A stretch of 64,000 nucleotides of DNA from Staphylococcus simulans (lineage in GTDB: Bacteria > Bacillota > Bacilli > Staphylococcales > Staphylococcaceae), in assembly GCF_002994445.1 (NCBI RefSeq), contig NZ_MRZJ01000003.1:124001-188000 (forward strand). Reading direction: 5' to 3'. Shown one piece after another: positions 14,646 to 23,872 of the stretch (position 1 is the stretch's first letter; every line of letters starts with the position of its first letter). The translations under genes and the position numbers were made by a program. The notes below the pieces were generated by a model, which saw only the letters and a program-made list of their open reading frames with translations, ran no database searches and had not been told where the DNA came from.

Positions 14646-16942
14646 ATGAAAAATCCATACAGTAGATTGTCGAAGGTTTTAGTAACAATTTTAGTTATCG
14701 TATTCGGTATTTTGCTAGCTGGTGGTTGGTTGATATTTAAAAATGAAGCGCCTCGTCCGACAAAAGTGGTGAATGAAAGTGGACAGACGGTCATTTCTAA
14801 ATCCGAACTAATCAGTGGTCAAGCTATTTATGAAAAATATGGTTTGACGGATTATGGTTCATATTTAGGAAACGGATCTTATTTAGGACCTGATTATACT
14901 GCAGAAACATTGCATCATTATTTAAAAGGCATGCATCGTTATTATGCTGAAAAGCTTTATGACAAACCTTTTAAACAATTAAGCCAAATGCAGAAAGCGG
15001 GGATTGAAGACAAAGTTAAAAAAGAAATACGAGTGAATCGCTATTCAAAAGCTAAAGATGAACTTGTATTAACAGATGCACAAGTTGCAGGATTGAATTA
15101 TGTCAGAGATTATTACAATAAAGTGTTTGTGAATAATCCTAAACAAGCAGGTTTACCGCAAAATATGATTGATCAAATCAAGACGAATGATTATATGGTC
15201 AAAGGAAATAAAATTGAGCATTTGAGCGATTTCTTCTTCTGGGGAGCTTGGTTATCTTCAACAGACCGTCCAGATAGAGATTTCTCATATACAAACAACT
15301 GGCCATTTGATGAACAAGCTGGTAATACAATGCCGAGTGAAGCATTAATATGGTCAGCAATTTCTGTTGCGATATTAGTTGCGGGTGTTGCAATTATCAT
15401 TTATTTCCAAAGACGCTATCAATTCGATATGGAATCGACATATGACAGTGAATACCGTTTGCCTGAAATTAAAATTCAAAATACGATTTCATCAAGCCAA
15501 GCAAAAACAGCAAAATACTTTGTGATTGTAATGGTATTATTCTTAATTCAAATCTTATTAGGCGAATTAATGGCCCATTATTATGTAGAAAATGAATTCT
15601 TTGGTATTCCGCTTCAAAAATTATTTCCATTCAACATTGCGAAGACTTGGCACTTACAGCTGGTGATTTTCTGGGTCGCAACAACATGGCTTGCGACAGG
15701 TATTTATATTGTACCGAGGGTGCTGGGTAAAGAGCCTAAACATCAAGGTAAATTAGTCGATATCTTATTCGTCGCATTATTAATTGTTGCTGGCGGAAGT
15801 ATGATAGGTGAATGGGGCAATATTCTAGGCTGGATCAACGATAAATGGTGGCTGTTTGGTCACTTTGGCTGGGAATATATAGAACTTGGTAAATTCTGGC
15901 AAATCCTATTTATCGTAGGTATGGTGCTGTGGATGTTTATATTAGCTAGAGGCTTTATCCCAGCGATTAAAGACGGAAGTGAACAGCATCGTAAACGTTT
16001 AATCTTACTATTGTTTATTGGCGCAATCGCAATTCCGATGTTCTATTTAGCATCACTTTTTATTATGCCAAACTCACATGTCACTTTTGCTGATTACTGG
16101 CGTTGGTGGATAGTTCACTTATGGGTGGAAGGTATTTTTGAAGCATTTGCGGTGATATTAATTGGTTTCTTGATGGTAGATATGAAATTAACCACAATAC
16201 AATCTACAATCCGTGCATTGTACTTCCAAATCATTTTATTGCTTGGTACAGGTATTGTAGGAATGGGACATCATTATTACTGGCAAGGTGACCATTCAAT
16301 TTGGTTAGCGTTAGGTTCAAGTTTCTCTGCTTTAGAAGTTGTACCGTTATGTTTATTAATTTGGGAAGCTTACACACATTATCGTGTTTATAAATTCAGC
16401 AAAATTGAATTCCCATACAAAGGTACATTTATCTTCTTGGCTTCTACAGGCTTATGGAATGCAATTGGTGCAGGTACATTAGGATTCTTGATTAACGCCC
16501 CGGCTATTAACTACTTTGAACATGGGACACAATGGACATCTGCACACGCACATGGTTCAATGGCTGGTGTGTATGGGATGTTTTCAATTGCGATTATGTT
16601 ATATGTATTAAGAAGTATTACTAAAACTGAATTTTGGACGAAGAAAGTTGAAAAATGGATTTCTATTTCATGTTGGTTATTAAATATCGGCTTGGCAGGA
16701 ATGGTCTTTGTGACATTACTTCCAGTAGGCTATATTCAATTAGCAGATGCAAAAAAAATGGTTACTGGCATGCAAGACTGACAGAGTTTTATCATAATGA
16801 CTCAGTATTTTGGTTGTTATGGGGCAGATTGCCTTGGGATTTAATCTTCACAGCTGGTGTCATTATTTTGCTTGTGATTACTATTCGTTCGGTCATGCAT
16901 CTTAAAAAGGTTAAAAATAATGAGTATCGAAACAAAAATTGA
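14646..16942 (+). pseudogene. norB: Quinol-dependent nitric oxide reductase with -1 frame break near the C-terminus
   Basis: The first frame (14646-16781, 711 residues) has the qNOR layout: N-terminal membrane anchor, an extracytoplasmic domain (about 35-235), then a heme-copper-oxidase-like core with many helices and metal-ligand His residues (KTWHLQLVIFW, GMGHHYYW, SAHAHGSMAG). It stops 22 bases after an A8 tract (16751-16758). The -1 frame continues as NGYWHARLTEFYHND, the conserved end of qNOR, plus a last transmembrane helix to 16942. The joined product is 765 residues, normal for the family. The break falls on A_AAA_AAA in frame, so it is a one-base deletion, a sequencing error, or a programmed slip. 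The ATG follows GAGGAGA. Confidence 0.8.
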
Positions 16943-16978
16943 TAGACAATAATTGGTCTTCATATAAGTGAAAAAAAT

Positions 16979-17020
16979 AAGGACAGTACAGAGGATTTGA
17001 ACTCTGCACTGTCCTTTCGT
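16979..17020. terminator. Bidirectional terminator between norB and the aldo/keto reductase gene
   Basis: AAGGACAGT...ACTGTCCTT with inner CAGAG...CTCTG pairing, AT-rich flanks on both sides. Confidence 0.85.
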
Positions 17021-17041
17021 TAGCTATGAACTTAAATAAAG

Positions 17042-17878
17042 TTATTTTAATGTACCGATACGTACTTCATCAGGGTGTTTGCCTTGTCTTAAATCTTTAT
17101 TTAAGGCATCGATTTTCTTCACGTCTTTTTTGCGCAATTCGAAAGAAAGGGATTCGAAGTTTTCCGCAATACGTGAAGGTGTTTGTGATTTAGGAATCAC
17201 GATTCTATTGTGCATCAAATGCCAGTTTAAAATGATTTGTGCAGGTGTTTTCTCATACTTTTTGGCTAGTTTAGCGATAACCGGATCTTCAAATAAACCG
17301 CGGCCGCGCATTAAAGGCATCCAAGCTGTGACTTTAATGTCGTGTTTATCGCAGAAATCTTGCAAGTCTTGCTGATTTAAGTAAGGATGGAATTCAACCT
17401 GATTAACTGCAGGTACGATTTCAGTGTTTTCCATCAGTTTTTCTAAATGATGTTGTTGGAAGTTGCACACACCGATAGCTTTGACACGGCCTTCTTTGTA
17501 CAATTCTTCCATCACTTTATAGGTTTCGATAAATAAACCATCTTCTTCGCATGGCCAGTGAATTAAGAACATATCTAAGTAATCTGTGCCAAGGTTTTTT
17601 AGCGATTTTTCAAAGTATTCTTTTGTGCTGTCATAACCTTGATAGTCATTCCATAGTTTTGTTGTGATGAATAACTTTTCTCTAGGTACTTTGCCGCTTT
17701 TAAGTGCTGCACCTAATTCTTTTTCATTATGATAGAAATAAGCTGTATCAAAGGCACGATAACCAGCTTTTTCAGCTGCTTTTACAGCAGGCTTCATATG
17801 TTCTTCATCAATTTTGTAAACGCCTAAACCAAGTCGGGGAATCTTAATTTTGTTGTTTAACTTTGTGTTTTTCTTCAA
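17042..17878 (-). CDS. Aldo/keto reductase family oxidoreductase
   Basis: 278 residues, single TIM barrel. The catalytic tetrad is visible: Asp and Tyr in FDTAYFYHNE (about 44-53), Lys in TTKLW and His in LIHWP. The NADPH site is at the C-terminal IVIPKSQTPSRIAEN. The enzyme reduces aldehydes or ketones in the cytoplasm; the substrate is not apparent, though 2,5-diketogluconate-reductase-like members of this subfamily are common in firmicutes. The start is TTG at 17878, 13 bases after AAGGAGAG. It stands alone between two terminators. Confidence 0.85.
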   Translation of the reverse strand: MKKNTKLNNKIKIPRLGLGVYKIDEEHMKPAVKAAEKAGYRAFDTAYFYHNEKELGAALKSGKVPREKLFITTKLWNDYQGYDSTKEYFEKSLKNLGTDYLDMFLIHWPCEEDGLFIETYKVMEELYKEGRVKAIGVCNFQQHHLEKLMENTEIVPAVNQVEFHPYLNQQDLQDFCDKHDIKVTAWMPLMRGRGLFEDPVIAKLAKKYEKTPAQIILNWHLMHNRIVIPKSQTPSRIAENFESLSFELRKKDVKKIDALNKDLRQGKHPDEVRIGTLK

Positions 17879-18000
17879 GGGTAGTTCGCTCTCCTTCTAC
17901 TTTGTCTTCACTGTTATTGTATCAAACAATAGTTTGGCAATACTATTAAAGAGAATCTAAAGTAGAATTAAATTGAATGACATGTAATATAATCCAATGA

Positions 18001-18040
18001 AAAAAGCAGTATCACTCAACGAATTGAGTGGTACTGCTTC
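18001..18040 (-). terminator. Terminator of the GlsB-type gene
   Basis: On the minus strand AAGCAGTACCACTCAA pairs with TTGAGTGATACTGCTT, followed by TTTTTT. Confidence 0.85.
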
Positions 18041-18051
18041 AGCGTTAATGC

Positions 18052-18312
18052 TTATTTTCTTTTGTTCTTGTGAATTGCACCAAAGATGAATGATACAATC
18101 AAGATTAAAAGAATTGTACCGATTAATGCTGGGAAGATTGCTAGGCCGCCTAATGATGGACCCCAATCACCAAAGATTGCTGAACCTAACCAAGCACCTA
18201 CGATACCTGCGATAATGTTTCCTAAAATTCCTCCAGGAATATCTTTTCCTAAAATAGCGCCGGCTAACCAACCGATTAGGCCCCCGACGATTAACATTAC
18301 TATTAATCCCAT
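18052..18312 (-). CDS. GlsB/YeaQ/YmgE-family stress membrane protein
   Basis: 86 residues with three hydrophobic helices and the Gly-rich family pattern (GGLIGWLAGAILGKDIPGGILGNIIAGIVGAWLG). Family members are small integral membrane proteins induced by general stress; the molecular role is not known. The ATG at 18312 follows GAGGAGGC. I looked for a SigB promoter (GTTT...GGGTA) upstream and did not find a clear one. Confidence 0.85.
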   Translation of the reverse strand: MGLIVMLIVGGLIGWLAGAILGKDIPGGILGNIIAGIVGAWLGSAIFGDWGPSLGGLAIFPALIGTILLILIVSFIFGAIHKNKRK

Positions 18313-18397
18313 AATAATAGCCTCCTCATAAAATACTACCAATACTTTCTATTGTGTTTGTTAGTATTTACCACTATTACTGAAGAGATAATCATAT

Positions 18398-19000
18398 TTA
18401 ATCAAATTTCATACAAAAAGGTTTCGTCCATAATACAAATAATAATAAAATAGAATACACGATTAAGAAAATATACCAGAATGGTGTTAAAAGTGTAATC
18501 ACTAAGAATGAAAGAATAATGAGTACTGTTCCGATTGTCAGAGACTTTGCGATATTATTCCAAAAATGCTTTGAATTTTGTTGTTGATCAGTATTATGAA
18601 AAACAGCTAAGAAAATCAAGGATGCGCCGAATAAAAAGAAGACAGGTGATAGATATGGAATCGACATATAATATGACTTCTCGCTGGTATTAAAGATGAT
18701 AAGCATCGAAAGACTCATGATTGTAAAGACTACAAAGGCTATGAATTTTTGCGTTTCAAAAATAATCGGCTTTAATTTCCAATCTGTAAGTAAAGCAAGA
18801 AGTGTCCAAATTGAAATAAAAGCGACGATAGAATATGTAATGAAATCGTACTTTCCAATGATAATTATATTAATAATACTATTCAATGTAACCGCGATTA
18901 AAATAGAACTTAAGCGCACTTGGTGAATAGCATTGAAAAACATATCAATAAAGATTGAAGCTAAAATCATCACTATGTTAATAACTATGTATATGAGCAT
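18398..19000 (-). CDS. Hypothetical integral membrane protein
   Basis: 200 residues from ATG 19000, preceded by CAGGAGAC; the longer frame from 19030 lacks a ribosome binding site. About six hydrophobic helices, very rich in Ile, and a charged cytoplasmic-looking segment (HNTDQQQNSKHFWNN, about 145-159). I do not recognise a family. A TATAAT element lies just upstream on the minus strand (19033-19038). It sits between the queCDE terminator and the GlsB-type gene. Confidence 0.75.
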   Translation of the reverse strand: MLIYIVINIVMILASIFIDMFFNAIHQVRLSSILIAVTLNSIINIIIIGKYDFITYSIVAFISIWTLLALLTDWKLKPIIFETQKFIAFVVFTIMSLSMLIIFNTSEKSYYMSIPYLSPVFFLFGASLIFLAVFHNTDQQQNSKHFWNNIAKSLTIGTVLIILSFLVITLLTPFWYIFLIVYSILLLFVLWTKPFCMKFD

Positions 19001-19083
19001 AAGGTGTGTCTCCTGACTTCTATTATTCACTGGAATATTATATCAATTTCGGTAAATTTAAGCATTTGAAAACACTTTCGAAT

Positions 19084-19110
19084 AAAAAAGCTCGGGCAAG
19101 ATAGCCCGAG
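19084..19110 (-). terminator. Terminator of queCDE
   Basis: CTCGGGC-TATCTT-GCCCGAG on the minus strand followed by CTTTTTT. Confidence 0.92.
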
Positions 19111-19112
19111 AC

Positions 19113-19826
19113 TTAAACACCTTTCATATTGCTCCAAAGTAAAGTATGCAATTGCGGTAAAACATAGACTTGATTCATGTCACTGCTTTTCATCACTGTT
19201 TCAACGAGGTCTTCATAACGTTTAAGCAAACGCTGTGTATGATTTTCTACTTCATCATCTAAATAAGGATTGCCCACTTGTAGATAGAATGGAATATCCG
19301 GATAGCGATGATGCATAGCTTTCGCAAAATCATAGTCCTTATCATCAAAGACAACAACTTTTAAATTGAGTGATTCTTTGACACATTGTTCAATGACTTC
19401 ATCTAAAATCTGCAAGTTCGGCTGCATACCTGAACTTGGCGGTTTCGGACTGATTGTTAAATCGTCGATTTGGCGCATCCATGGTTGGAAGCGGCTGCCT
19501 TGTGTTTCGAGTGCGCTTTCTATGCCTTTAGTTTCAAACAGATCTATCAAGTCCTGAATACCTTTGATTAAAGCAGGATTGCCGCCTGAGATAGTGACAT
19601 GGTTGAAACAATCGCCGCCGATTTCATATAAACGTTCATAAATTTCTTCTGCGGTCATCATTTGAATCTCATCTTTCATACTGCCGTCCCATGTAAAACT
19701 AGAATCACACCAGCTGCATCGGTAATCACAGCCTGCTGTGCGCACAAACATAGTTTTACGTCCGATGACACGGCCTTCGCCTTGTATAGTAGGGCCGAAG
19801 ATTTCTAATACAGGAATTTTAGCCAT
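19113..19826 (-). CDS. queE: 7-carboxy-7-deazaguanine synthase
   Basis: 237 residues. Radical SAM enzyme that converts 6-carboxy-tetrahydropterin to 7-carboxy-7-deazaguanine in queuosine synthesis. Seen: GPTIQGEG near the N-terminus, the Fe-S cluster motif CDYRCSWC (Cys33, Cys37, Cys40) and TISGGNPAL. The ATG overlaps the end of queD by eight bases. Last gene of the queCDE operon; its stop is followed at once by the terminator. Confidence 0.93.
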   Translation of the reverse strand: MAKIPVLEIFGPTIQGEGRVIGRKTMFVRTAGCDYRCSWCDSSFTWDGSMKDEIQMMTAEEIYERLYEIGGDCFNHVTISGGNPALIKGIQDLIDLFETKGIESALETQGSRFQPWMRQIDDLTISPKPPSSGMQPNLQILDEVIEQCVKESLNLKVVVFDDKDYDFAKAMHHRYPDIPFYLQVGNPYLDDEVENHTQRLLKRYEDLVETVMKSSDMNQVYVLPQLHTLLWSNMKGV

Positions 19827-20244
19827 TGCGAAACGCCTTTGGTCGATAGACGACGTAGCTTGATGGTGTTTCTCTTAAATAGACTTGTGCGCATTTTGGT
19901 TGATTAGGCTGTTTTTCTAAAATTTGTTCTGTGATGTCGCAAATCGTTTGTGCTACGACTTCTGTAGATGGCATTTTGTCTTTGAATTGCGGTAAATCAT
20001 TTAATAAATAATGATCGAATTGTTCATGAATCTCTTTCTTTAGGGCCGCAAAGTTGATTAAGAAACCGCTGTGATCAAGTTCATCTCCGACGATTGTCAG
20101 ATTTACAAAGTATGTGTGACCATGCGTACGTACACATTTTCCTGCATCGTCGCAAGGAATATAATGTGCAGCTGCAAAATGGAAATCTTTATTAAGTTCG
20201 AATGCGTAAGGATGGGCGACAGTTGGATAAATTTGTTGTAACAA
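19819..20244 (-). CDS. queD: 6-carboxy-5,6,7,8-tetrahydropterin synthase
   Basis: 141 residues, T-fold enzyme acting on dihydroneopterin triphosphate. Zinc ligands are seen in FHFAAAHYI and HGHTYFV and the catalytic Cys in DAGKCVRTHG. The TTG start at 20244 lies eight bases after AAGGAGTGA, which overlaps the queC stop region. Sits between queC and queE with one base and an eight-base overlap respectively. Confidence 0.92.
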   Translation of the reverse strand: MLQQIYPTVAHPYAFELNKDFHFAAAHYIPCDDAGKCVRTHGHTYFVNLTIVGDELDHSGFLINFAALKKEIHEQFDHYLLNDLPQFKDKMPSTEVVAQTICDITEQILEKQPNQPKCAQVYLRETPSSYVVYRPKAFRNG

Positions 20245-20245
20245 A

Positions 20246-20917
20246 TTAATTCACTCCTTTTTCTGCTAAATAAGCATCTAAACCGCGTTTGCGTAATTTA
20301 CAAGCAGGGCATTCACCGCAGCCGTCTGCGATAATCCCGTTATAACAAGTTAATGTTTCGTTTCTGACATAATCTAAAACGCCAAGTTGATCGCTTAAGG
20401 CCCAAGTTTCTTTTTTATCTAACCACATTAAAGGTGTATGGATGACAAAGTTTTTATCCATAGATAGGTTTAATGTGACATTCATTGATTTGACAAAGTC
20501 GTCTCGGCAATCCGGATAGCCGGAGAAGTCTGTTTCGCAAACACCTGTAATAATATGGCGTGCTTTGATTTGATAAGCCAATGCACCTGCAAATGATAAG
20601 AATAATAGGTTGCGTGCCGGCACAAATGTATTTGGAACACCATCATCTGTATCTTCGATTTTCAGTTCATGTTGTGTAAGTGCATTAGGTGTCAGTTGAG
20701 ATAATAAAGACATGTCTAAAACATGGTGTTTAAGGCCTTGTTCTTGTGCAATTTTCTTCGCTACTTCGATTTCAGTATCGTGTCTTTGACCATATTGAAA
20801 TGTGACAAGTTCGACTTCATCAAATTTTTCTTTCGCGTAAAATAAACAAGTTGTACTGTCTTGTCCGCCGCTGAAGACGACTAATGCCTTTTTATCGTCA
20901 AGGGTATGGGGTGCCAT
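20246..20917 (-). CDS. queC: 7-cyano-7-deazaguanine synthase
   Basis: 223 residues. It uses ATP and ammonia to turn 7-carboxy-7-deazaguanine into preQ0. The PP-loop SGGQDSTT (about 16-23) and the C-terminal zinc-binding [13 protein letters not shown] (about 199-211) are seen. First gene of the operon behind a preQ1-I riboswitch; the ATG at 20917 follows AAAGGAGAGA. Confidence 0.94.
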   Translation of the reverse strand: MAPHTLDDKKALVVFSGGQDSTTCLFYAKEKFDEVELVTFQYGQRHDTEIEVAKKIAQEQGLKHHVLDMSLLSQLTPNALTQHELKIEDTDDGVPNTFVPARNLLFLSFAGALAYQIKARHIITGVCETDFSGYPDCRDDFVKSMNVTLNLSMDKNFVIHTPLMWLDKKETWALSDQLGVLDYVRNETLTCYNGIIADGCGECPACKLRKRGLDAYLAEKGVN

Positions 20918-20956
20918 AAGTCATTCTCTCCTTTAATTTATGGCCTAGCCAAATCA

Positions 20957-21030
20957 ATAAAAAACTCGGACGCTAAAGGGAGCAAGCAAATTGTGAGACA
21001 ATATTGCTTTAACTCTTTTAGGTCCGAGTT
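20957..21030 (-). terminator. Large attenuator hairpin between the preQ1 riboswitch and queC
   Basis: On the minus strand AACTCGGAC pairs with GTCCGAGTT, followed by TTTTTT. The inside can continue pairing (CTAAA with TTTAG, AAGCAA with TTGCTT). It stands 40 bases before queC and is a candidate expression platform terminator. Confidence 0.8.
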
Positions 21031-21094
21031 GACGTAGACAATTGATTAATCTATTGACTATCTCTATAAAAGATAGACGATTGGAAGTAAAAGT

Positions 21095-21130
21095 CTAGTT
21101 TTTTATAGAGGGTATCAGCTAGGAACCTCT
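21095..21130 (-). promoter_or_regulatory. preQ1-I riboswitch upstream of queCDE
   Basis: The minus strand reads AGAGGTTCCTAGC, then CCCTCT, then the A-rich tail ATAAAAAACTAG. This is the compact preQ1 class I aptamer: P1 AGAGG with CCTCT and the A-rich tail forming the pseudoknot. It should shut down queuosine precursor synthesis when preQ1 is plentiful. A second short hairpin (CTATCTTTTATAGAGATAG region, 21055-21078) separates the aptamer from the large terminator. Confidence 0.9.
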
Positions 21131-21264
21131 GTGTTATTTATGTCGATAGATAGAATAATATATTTCTGCACTAAAATCAAGATGTGGTTATTGCTATTAC
21201 AAAATCTGCTGACATCTTGTAAAATGGATAGTAAAAGAACGTTGAGTAAGGGGACAAGTTAAAA
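21131..21264. other. Divergent promoter region, queCDE / pabABC
   Basis: Contains the upstream part of the que transcript start and the pabA promoter. An AT-rich TTGTAAAAT element lies near 21217-21225. No regulator site is obvious. Confidence 0.4.
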
Positions 21265-21858
21265 ATGATCATAATGATAGATAACAAAGATTCATTTACA
21301 TACAATTTGGTAGATTATTTGGCGACTGAAAGCAAAGAAGAGATTCAAGTCATTGATGTTGATGCAGTGGATATCGCATCCATGTGTGCCATGAAGCCTA
21401 CAGCCATTGTTATATCCCCAGGACCTGGGCGCCCAAGCGACTATCCGATTTTGAATCAAGTAGTGGAAACCTTCAGTACAACGACACCGATTTTAGGTGT
21501 TTGTTTAGGTTTTCAGCTTTTGATTGAACATTACGGCGGTGCGATTATTCATAATGACCGTCCGGTGCATGGACATACGACAAAGATAACGCACAATGAC
21601 AAAGGAATATTTCATGGATTGCCGAAACAATTTCATGTTATGCGCTATCATTCATTATGCGCAGATGCTGCGCGTATACCTGAATGTCTGGAGGTTACTG
21701 CACAAAATGATGCAGGTATTATTATGGCAGTAGCACATCGAAACTATCCAGTATATGGTGTGCAGTACCATCCGGAATCTATTTTAAGCGAATATGGACA
21801 TGAACAGATTCGACTATTTCTACAACAGGCAGGTGAGTCTCTTGTTAGCTCAATTTAA
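21265..21858 (+). CDS. pabA: Aminodeoxychorismate synthase glutaminase component
   Basis: 197 residues, class I glutamine amidotransferase. The catalytic triad is seen: Cys in LGVCLGFQ and His/Glu in YHPES. It releases ammonia to PabB to make 4-amino-4-deoxychorismate for folate. Anthranilate synthase component II has the same fold; the pabB and pabC neighbours decide for folate. The ATG follows AAGGGG. The end overlaps pabB. Confidence 0.9.
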   Translation: MIIMIDNKDSFTYNLVDYLATESKEEIQVIDVDAVDIASMCAMKPTAIVISPGPGRPSDYPILNQVVETFSTTTPILGVCLGFQLLIEHYGGAIIHNDRPVHGHTTKITHNDKGIFHGLPKQFHVMRYHSLCADAARIPECLEVTAQNDAGIIMAVAHRNYPVYGVQYHPESILSEYGHEQIRLFLQQAGESLVSSI

Positions 21859-22981
21859 CTTTCGTTATTACACTAATGAAACAGAGTACAAGCAATATCA
21901 ATACGCGTTTGATCAGTTGAAAGAGAAGCGGATTGCTTATCGATTAGAAGAGGTTAAGGATGTCATCGACTTTGCGGAACAAGCACAACAAGCAGGCAAC
22001 TTTGTAGGTGTTTATCTGCCGTATGAAGCAGCACCTGCCTTCAATGCACAAATGGAAGTCCATACACCAGAGCAATCACCGTATGTTTATGCGGCTGCTT
22101 ATGTATTCGAAGCACCTGTTGATAGAGAACAGACAGTAAAAGCAGAACAGTCAGAACACCTGCAATTTCAATTTTATCTGCCTGAATCGACGATGATTGC
22201 ACATATTCAACACGTTCAAGCTATGATTGTGGAAGGGAATACGTACCAAGTCAATTACACGACACGTATGTTTGATGATATCCGTATGCCTATAGCGGTT
22301 ATGTATCGTTATCTAACAAGAAGCAGCCACGGTAATTATACGGTGCTCATTGATACAGATGAATTAGAAGTGGCTTCAATTTCACCGGAGTTGTTCTTTC
22401 AACGCGGCAGCTTTAAGTCGATGCAAGATGTTGTCTTAAGCAAACCGATGAAAGGTACGATGCCAAGAGGCAAGGATGAAACAGAAGATCAATATTATTA
22501 TCAGCAACTGAAACAATCGGAAAAGGATCAAGCTGAGAATGTCATGATTGTCGATTTGTTGCGTAATGATATTGCACGTATCGCTGATCCGGGCAGTGTC
22601 AAAGTATATCAGCCGTTTCATATTGAAAAGTACCAAACAGTCTTTCAAATGACGAGTATGGTCACTGGTCAATTGCCAAGCAACACTTCCTTGCATCGTA
22701 TATTTACAGCACTTTTCCCATGTGGTTCCATTACAGGAGCACCGAAACTGAATACCATGCGTTATATCAAAGCACTAGAAAGTACACCTAGACATGTGTA
22801 TTGCGGTACTATCGGTTTAATGCTTCCTAAAGGGCCTTCGATCTTCAATGTGCCGATTCGTACAGTGCAGTATATCGGAGGAAAGGCTGTCTATGGTGTC
22901 GGTGCCGGTATTACGATTGATTCGGATCCAAAAGCAGAAGTAGCAGAATTCAAAGCGAAAACTAAAATATTGGAGCAGTGA
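21842..22981 (+). CDS. pabB: Aminodeoxychorismate synthase component I
   Basis: 379 residues from the TTG at 21842, which follows AGGTGAG; the open frame begins earlier at 21794 without a ribosome binding site. Chorismate-binding domain with QAMIVEGNTYQVNYT, SPELFF, KPMKGTMPRG, IVDLLRNDIARI, CGSITGAPK and AEFKAKTKILEQ near the end. It aminates chorismate with ammonia from PabA. The start overlaps pabA by 17 bases and the stop overlaps the pabC start region, so the three genes are translationally linked. Confidence 0.88.
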   Translation: MLAQFNFRYYTNETEYKQYQYAFDQLKEKRIAYRLEEVKDVIDFAEQAQQAGNFVGVYLPYEAAPAFNAQMEVHTPEQSPYVYAAAYVFEAPVDREQTVKAEQSEHLQFQFYLPESTMIAHIQHVQAMIVEGNTYQVNYTTRMFDDIRMPIAVMYRYLTRSSHGNYTVLIDTDELEVASISPELFFQRGSFKSMQDVVLSKPMKGTMPRGKDETEDQYYYQQLKQSEKDQAENVMIVDLLRNDIARIADPGSVKVYQPFHIEKYQTVFQMTSMVTGQLPSNTSLHRIFTALFPCGSITGAPKLNTMRYIKALESTPRHVYCGTIGLMLPKGPSIFNVPIRTVQYIGGKAVYGVGAGITIDSDPKAEVAEFKAKTKILEQ

Positions 22982-22983
22982 TT

Positions 22984-23592
22984 ATGTATTTATTTGAGAC
23001 GATGCGTTTAGAAGCAGGCAAAATACCAAGATATACTTATCATCAAGCACGTTTATTCAATTCAGCTGGACAATTAGATTATCCATTAACTAAAGAGACG
23101 TTCGAACGTTTTATTCAATCCATTCAACAAGCACATCCGACAGGAACACACCGGTTGAAAGTGATGTTAGAACCTTCAGGCACACTGACATATCAATGTG
23201 TCGCATTGCCGAATAAATCGCACTTTACAGCGAAAGCACAGCAGATAAACACGGACTATCCGAAGTGGCAATATATTAATAAAACTTCGCATAGAGAGCA
23301 TGTAGAACATGATCATGAAACAGATGTAGTGTTGTATTATGATAATAAAGGCAAAGTGTTGGAATTTGATATCGGCAATGTATTGATTAAAGAAAATGGA
23401 CAGTATTATACACCGTCATTTGAAAATGATTTCTTGCGCGGGTGTATGCGCGCGCAATTATTAGATGAAGAAAAGGTAAAAGAAAAAGATTATGACATCT
23501 CTGAACTTAAGCGTAAGCTGAAAGCAGGGGAAGCGGAAATTTTTCTTGTAAATAGTTTGCGAGAGGTTGCCGAGATTGAGATAAATCTTTAG
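22984..23592 (+). CDS. pabC: Aminodeoxychorismate lyase
   Basis: 202 residues, PLP-dependent fold-type IV. It splits 4-amino-4-deoxychorismate to p-aminobenzoate and pyruvate. N-terminal LFETMRLEAG, internal KTSHREHVEHD with the likely PLP Lys, FDIGNVLIKENGQYYTPSFENDFLRG and a C-terminal EIFLVNSLREV, all typical. ATG 22984 is preferred over GTG 22978 because the GGAG ribosome binding site is then eight bases away. Somewhat short for the family, as in other staphylococci. Confidence 0.85.
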   Translation: MYLFETMRLEAGKIPRYTYHQARLFNSAGQLDYPLTKETFERFIQSIQQAHPTGTHRLKVMLEPSGTLTYQCVALPNKSHFTAKAQQINTDYPKWQYINKTSHREHVEHDHETDVVLYYDNKGKVLEFDIGNVLIKENGQYYTPSFENDFLRGCMRAQLLDEEKVKEKDYDISELKRKLKAGEAEIFLVNSLREVAEIEINL

Positions 23593-23649
23593 AATTAAGA
23601 ATGATTAGAACATTATAAGTTTCAGAAGGGTATAAATTAAGGTGGCAGC

Positions 23650-23856
23650 ATGATTTGGATAATCATAATATTGATAGTTGCTGTAACGATGATTGCTAAG
23701 CGCATGATGAATCATTACATTCAACAGCACCAGCTGATAAAAGCCAAAGTTGTTGTAGGTGTAATGTTATTGATACAAATTGTACTCGTATATTACTTTA
23801 TGAACATGTTGATAACGTATATTTTGAGGTTGTTAAATATATTCTATAATCAATGA
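23650..23856 (+). CDS. Small two-helix membrane protein of unknown function
   Basis: 68 residues. Two hydrophobic segments (about 2-18 and 32-55) flank a short basic, Gln/His-rich loop (KRMMNHYIQQHQLIKAK). AAGGTGGC lies six bases ahead of the ATG. It sits between pabC and pxpB in the same direction, 16 bases before pxpB. I do not recognise it. Confidence 0.55.
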   Translation: MIWIIIILIVAVTMIAKRMMNHYIQQHQLIKAKVVVGVMLLIQIVLVYYFMNMLITYILRLLNIFYNQ

Positions 23857-23872
23857 AGACCAGAGGTGCATT

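Noticed and set aside
16655-16942. Separate 95-residue gene after norB
   Set aside because: Its second half is the conserved qNOR C-terminus in the -1 frame, so it is the tail of norB and not a gene.
17079-17375. 98-codon frame opposite the aldo/keto reductase gene
   Set aside because: Shadow of the reductase coding frame.
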